A stretch of 64,000 bases of DNA, from NCBI RefSeq assembly GCF_023856365.1, contig NC_064542.1:7557363-7621362 (forward strand), written 5' to 3'. Below the pieces are notes generated by a model. It was not told the DNA's origin, made no database searches, and worked only from the letters and a program-made list of their open reading frames with translations. A program made the position numbers and the translations under genes. This document shows positions 60,309 through 64,000 of this stretch, piece after piece (the first letter of the stretch is position 1; each line of letters opens with the position of its first letter). The stretch is from Brienomyrus brachyistius. Taxonomy: Eukaryota > Chordata > Actinopteri > Osteoglossiformes > Mormyridae.

Positions 60309-60362
60309 ATGGCCTTCCTTGTCCGTTGCTATGCCAACTGCTTGCAGCCATGGTCCCCCAAA
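60309..60362 (+). CDS. Candidate first coding exon, unrecognised gene
   Basis: ATG in a good Kozak setting (CAGGAAATGG, G at -3 and +4), preceded in frame by a TAA at 60291-60293. It encodes 18 residues, MAFLVRCYANCLQPWSPK, and runs into a consensus donor AAA/GTAAGC. The two cysteines near the N-terminus could be lipidation sites in a short leader peptide. I do not recognise the protein, and no downstream exon was identified before the end of the window; a long first intron would be required. It may be the start of a gene extending beyond 64 kb, or chance. Confidence 0.35.
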
Positions 60363-60832
60363 GTAAGCACCGTATTTTGTATTTTATTCTTCTTTCAGTG
60401 TCTTATGATGCTTGTGTGTGGAAGGTAGATAAAAGACAAAGTCTCTCTGTGACTAGATATATGATTCATTTTCGAGTTTTACTTCTCGTTAGGTTTTGTA
60501 ATTGTTCGTAATTCCCATTCATGAGGCGATCTATATGTGAAAGGATGTGAAACAGATCAAAGTTTGCAGAGTGTCGCCGACTCTTATAAACTGCAGGTTA
60601 CGATTTGTCATTGTATTGCTTGTGAGCCATGAAGCATAAGCAGCCTTTTTACGCTCCGACGGTGTGATGAGTGGTTGAACGTTGGTGATTCTGTATGGGA
60701 TCCAAATGGCAGCTGAATCAGTTTCCTGGAGCCTGGCCTCTCGCTGTGGATGGCTTGCCCCGCGACCCAAACCTTGTCAAGCTTTCTAAGGCTGTAATGC
60801 TGTAATCTCAATATTAGTATCTTGCAGCGATT

Positions 60833-60906
60833 GGCTGGTTGGCTCAGCTGGTTAGAGCATGATGCTAATAATGCTAAAGTTATGGATTTCATCCTTGTAT
60901 GGACCA
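60833..60906 (+). pseudogene. tRNA-Ile(AAT) pseudogene
   Basis: A full 74-nt sequence aligns end to end with vertebrate tRNA-Ile(AAT): A box GGCTCAGCTGGTTAGAGC, anticodon loop CTAATAA, and terminal GGACCA. Most differences fall where the intact gene has CpG or GC pairs and read as C-to-T or G-to-A. The B box is GGATTTCATCC in place of the GGTTCGATCC type, the acceptor stem has two mispairs and the anticodon stem is weak, so it should be inactive. Confidence 0.75.
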
Positions 60907-60909
60907 CAT

Positions 60910-61145
60910 GTCACTTTTCGAGGCTGTGGTTGGCTCCCCAGCCTAAGCCCCTGTGCCTGTGATTGGAAGACCATCTGTTCAAGCCTCAGCAGAACAATTT
61001 CATGTTCATGGACCCTTGAGCAAGGCCCTTAGCTGCCACCTGTTGGCTGACCCTGAGCTGTGACCCCCAAGCTATGGAGAGCTAGATGGGGGAGTCAATG
61101 AGAGGAATTCCAAGGTACTTGTGCAAATGGTAAATAAAGTGTTTA
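60910..61145 (+). mobile_element. SINE copy, second family
   Basis: The head-like part has GATTGGAAGACCATCTGTTC with a B-box-like TTCAAGCC. The body contains CCTTGAGCAAGGCCCTTAG and GACCCTGAGCTGTGACCCCC, and the tail GAATTCCAAGGTACTTGTGC with AAATAAAG. Weaker copies lie at 29340-29460 and 34375-34645. It lies immediately after the tRNA-Ile relic. Confidence 0.7.
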
Positions 61146-62740
61146 TCAATTATACAAGAAGGGTATTAGCATAATTAACAAACTGGGGCACCTCAAATCT
61201 TTGGCCATTTGTCCAAAGCATTCCTTGCGTTTTTAGACATAAATCCTGCTCATTGTGAGATACTCATGGTCCCTACTGAATGGATAACACAGGAGGAGGA
61301 GGGACTTCCGAATTAATGGTGTCACTCGACTCTCAGCACAACCCGCATCATTGTTACTCATTCTGTCATGGTACCATTTCTTTGTTAAATAAATCACCTG
61401 TTGCCACAACCATTCAACTTGCCCAAACCACTACAGAAACAGCAGCAACACAATTACAAACTTCTGCATTTGCATCACTAATAATTTCACCCATAAACAT
61501 CTTTTCAGCTGGTGAGCGTTCTATGAAGTCATAATGCATAGTGGAAGTGGCACCACTGGAAGTTGGCATTATTAGGATTTAATTGAACTTGTTGTTTGAA
61601 TAATTTAAGAGCTGTTTCGAGGCACAACTGCAATCAGATTGATCAAAGGGCTTGTAGATGAGATGGACCATGCAGTGAACGCCAGGGCTGTGCAACAGAG
61701 AAAGGTTTGGGTTTAAAACGTTTTTACTTAGAGTAAGTAAAACATGCAGTGCACCTGACAATACTTTCACACAAATCCTCATGCAACAGAGTCCAGAAAA
61801 GAGTAAATGTTTGCCAAGAGTGAAGAAGACCCTTAGTGTTTTAAAAGGCAGGCTTCTTTCACTTCAGACAGACAGTTAAACACTGCAGCAGGAAGGAAAT
61901 GTGTCCAGGGACTAAAACTCTTTTCCATTCTCTCTAGAAGACATAAAAAACATCTGCAGTGCTTAAGATCGCGGCATGTGCACTGTACAGTAACTGAACC
62001 TGAACTTAAACTATAAAAATATGAGCATGAGGAAGGAAAAAAAGCCTAAATGATTTGTGGAGGGGTTAAAATTCTTAAATGAATGAAAGTGGAAGCATGA
62101 ACTGTACCACAGAGAACGTTGTCCTGGGGCAGGTTATAAATGAACTGACCTACCTCCGTCGTAGCTGACAACGATAAACAAAGGCGATGTAATCTATAGA
62201 GTATAAACAGATGAGGAGTAGAACGACAGAATCCCTAATGCACTCTAATATTGATCATTATCGCCTTCCCTTCCTGTCCAGCTGACATGCTACATGTCCC
62301 TGGACATGATGCCTGGAAGCTCTTAGTTGCTACACTCATTATATTTATAGGATAGAGGCTACAGCTAAATTATGCAACACATAATTCTTGTTCCCTGTCA
62401 TATTCCTGGCAATACAACTTCTACCACAGTAATGCTTCAGTACATTGTAGGTTTTGTGTACTTGCATTACTTCTGCTTGGTCAAGACATCGCTGCCATTG
62501 GCAACTCATTTTAGACCTGCTCTTTACAGATGAGTAAAATCTAAATTTATCTGCCGCTGGAGATAACAGCATTTCTCTGAGCATTGTGTACGGCATGATA
62601 CACAATGTTGAGGTGCTCTCTCTCTCTCTGTTGAAGAGGCCTCTTCTGTGGCTCAGGTGACACACATGCATTCATAAATGTCTTAGGCCAAGGCAAGGTC
62701 ATAGTGAAAAGTCTTCTGAGTTAGTGTGTGGCCTCTGCAC
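61146..62740. other. No gene seen
   Basis: Short open frames only; no recognisable domain, RNA gene or delimited repeat. Confidence 0.4.
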
Positions 62741-62744
62741 AGCC

Positions 62745-63012
62745 AGATACTGCCTGCGATGCTGCATGTGGCGCTGCCTGCGAGGATGACTGCGATGATA
62801 CCTGCAGTGGTGCATGTGCTGCTGCCTGCGATGCTGCATGTGGCGCTGCCTGCGATGATGCCTGCGATGCTGCATGTGGCGCTGCCTGCGATAATGCCTG
62901 CGATGATGCATGTGCTGCTGCCTGCGATGCTGCATGTGGCGCTGTCTGCGATGCTGCATGTGGTGCTGCATGCTATGCTTCCTGCGATGCTGCATTTGGT
63001 GCTGCATGCTTT
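62745..63012. repeat. Degenerate GC-rich minisatellite (GCTGCCTGCGATGCTGCATG)
   Basis: Repeats of GCTGCCTGCGATGCTGCATG-type units with lengths in multiples of three, giving open frames in several phases (Cys/Ala/Asp-rich, Met/Leu/Pro-rich, and His/Arg/Gln-rich on the other strand). The simultaneous openness of several frames argues for repeat structure and not for a gene. Confidence 0.85.
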
Positions 63013-64000
63013 TTGTCTCTCAAACTTCTACCCATTCAGTCATGCCACATGGGGACCTGTACATTGTTCACTGACGACTAATGTCATCATCTTGGCCATA
63101 GTGATTCCCTAAACTGGTGCCAATTTAGATGATATTCTTATTTAAGCAATTTTCATAAAATGAAAGGGAACAAAATAGCGTTTTAAATTATTCTTTATGC
63201 TAAGTACAGAACACTGAATCTCACGCCATCCATCCATCTTAGAGGCCCTTATTCACTGCTGGGGTGCAGTGCGTGTGTATATTTTTCTATATATTTGCAT
63301 GCTGCCTGCAATAGGGTCCAGGCACCACATGAAGATTTGGGAGTGACTTACATGCACTCTCCCTGGTTATATGTAATAAATGATGTCTTCTTGGTCAAAC
63401 ATACAGTGTGGCTCATTAATGTTGTGTTTAATTTTGTTAAAGCCTCCCTGCTGTAAATAAATCTCTGGGGTGATTTTGTGCATTCAGCAGACAAAACTCT
63501 TCCTTTCTGTTTTACTGTAATCACATATCATCGCCTTGACAGACCCTGGACTTATTAAAAATGCATGCACCCATGAACAATTAATCACAGTTTTAATGGC
63601 GTCCAATTGGAATGTCTGCTGCCACCTTGCCTGGCAGTGAGCCAAGGATTCCCGTGTCACTCTCACTTATACTATGACAATATCAGACTGTGCACAATCA
63701 TCCTATAAAGCTGCTGGTGCAGCAATTATCAGCTGTAGTCTATACCGTAATCATCACCTGCCACCATAAGGACCAGGAAGGCTAGAAAGGGCCAGTTGTG
63801 TTCTCTGTTCATTCTTTCCTCTAATGCCTCTTAAAAGCCATTGTAACCTGCCAATTTAGAAGCTTGTCAAGCCCAATTGGGCCGCCTGCCATGTTCCAAT
63901 ATGATTGTCAAACTATTTCATCCTCTTCAAACACTGCTGAATTTCGAATCGCATTCTGTGGGGTCTCTAAATGTGCTACCTAAACTGATAACGTCAGCTT
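63013..64000. other. No gene seen
   Basis: AT-rich sequence without recognisable coding or RNA features up to the window end. Confidence 0.4.

Noticed and set aside
62699..63112. Cys/Ala-rich, Met-rich and His/Arg-rich open frames
   Set aside because: All arise from one GC-rich tandem repeat read in different phases and strands.

Overview
This is vertebrate nuclear DNA, most likely from a ray-finned fish. Genes are split into short exons with GT-AG introns, and introns and intergenic DNA hold fish-type repeats: a tRNA-derived SINE with a long conserved body, LINE and Tc1 relics, a piggyBac-type MITE and many minisatellites. The repeat style would fit a non-clupeocephalan teleost, but that is only an impression.

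The layout matches the human 5q31 neighbourhood P4HA2 - PDLIM4 - SLC22A4/A5 - IRF1, with the same relative orientations. From left to right: 1-5.5 kb is intergenic (palindromic MITE, 63-bp minisatellite, a CpG-rich patch near 3.5-3.8 kb). p4ha2 (prolyl 4-hydroxylase alpha-2) lies on the minus strand, coding 13431 down to 5556, and 14 coding exons can be joined into a 532-residue protein. pdlim4 (PDZ-LIM protein) lies on the plus strand, coding 18331 to 25136 in 7 exons, 319 residues; the two genes are head to head across about 4.9 kb. At 27.2-28.1 kb sits a broken plus-strand relic of an SLC22A4/A5 (OCTN) carnitine/cation transporter, with exons 1 and 2 recognisable and damaged. 28-42 kb is repeat-rich and ends in a 28-bp minisatellite. 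irf1 (or its fish paralogue irf11) is on the minus strand, coding 45747 down to 43517 in 9 coding exons, 296 residues, with a promoter near 46.75-46.9 kb. 47-64 kb has no gene I can name; one candidate first coding exon is at 60309-60362.

The genes are linked by ancient synteny and not by one pathway: p4ha2 modifies collagen in the ER, pdlim4 is an actin-associated scaffold, and irf1 is an interferon-response transcription factor.

Most interesting observations: a second, mutually exclusive type exon of p4ha2 that kept its exact 66-nt length and splice sites but carries two stops; the octn relic sitting exactly where synteny predicts a transporter; an irf1 promoter with a GAS site and a kappa-B site at the spacing known for mammalian IRF1 plus two further perfect STAT palindromes; a GC-AG intron in irf1; and a minisatellite unit present both in the large array and inside an irf1 intron.
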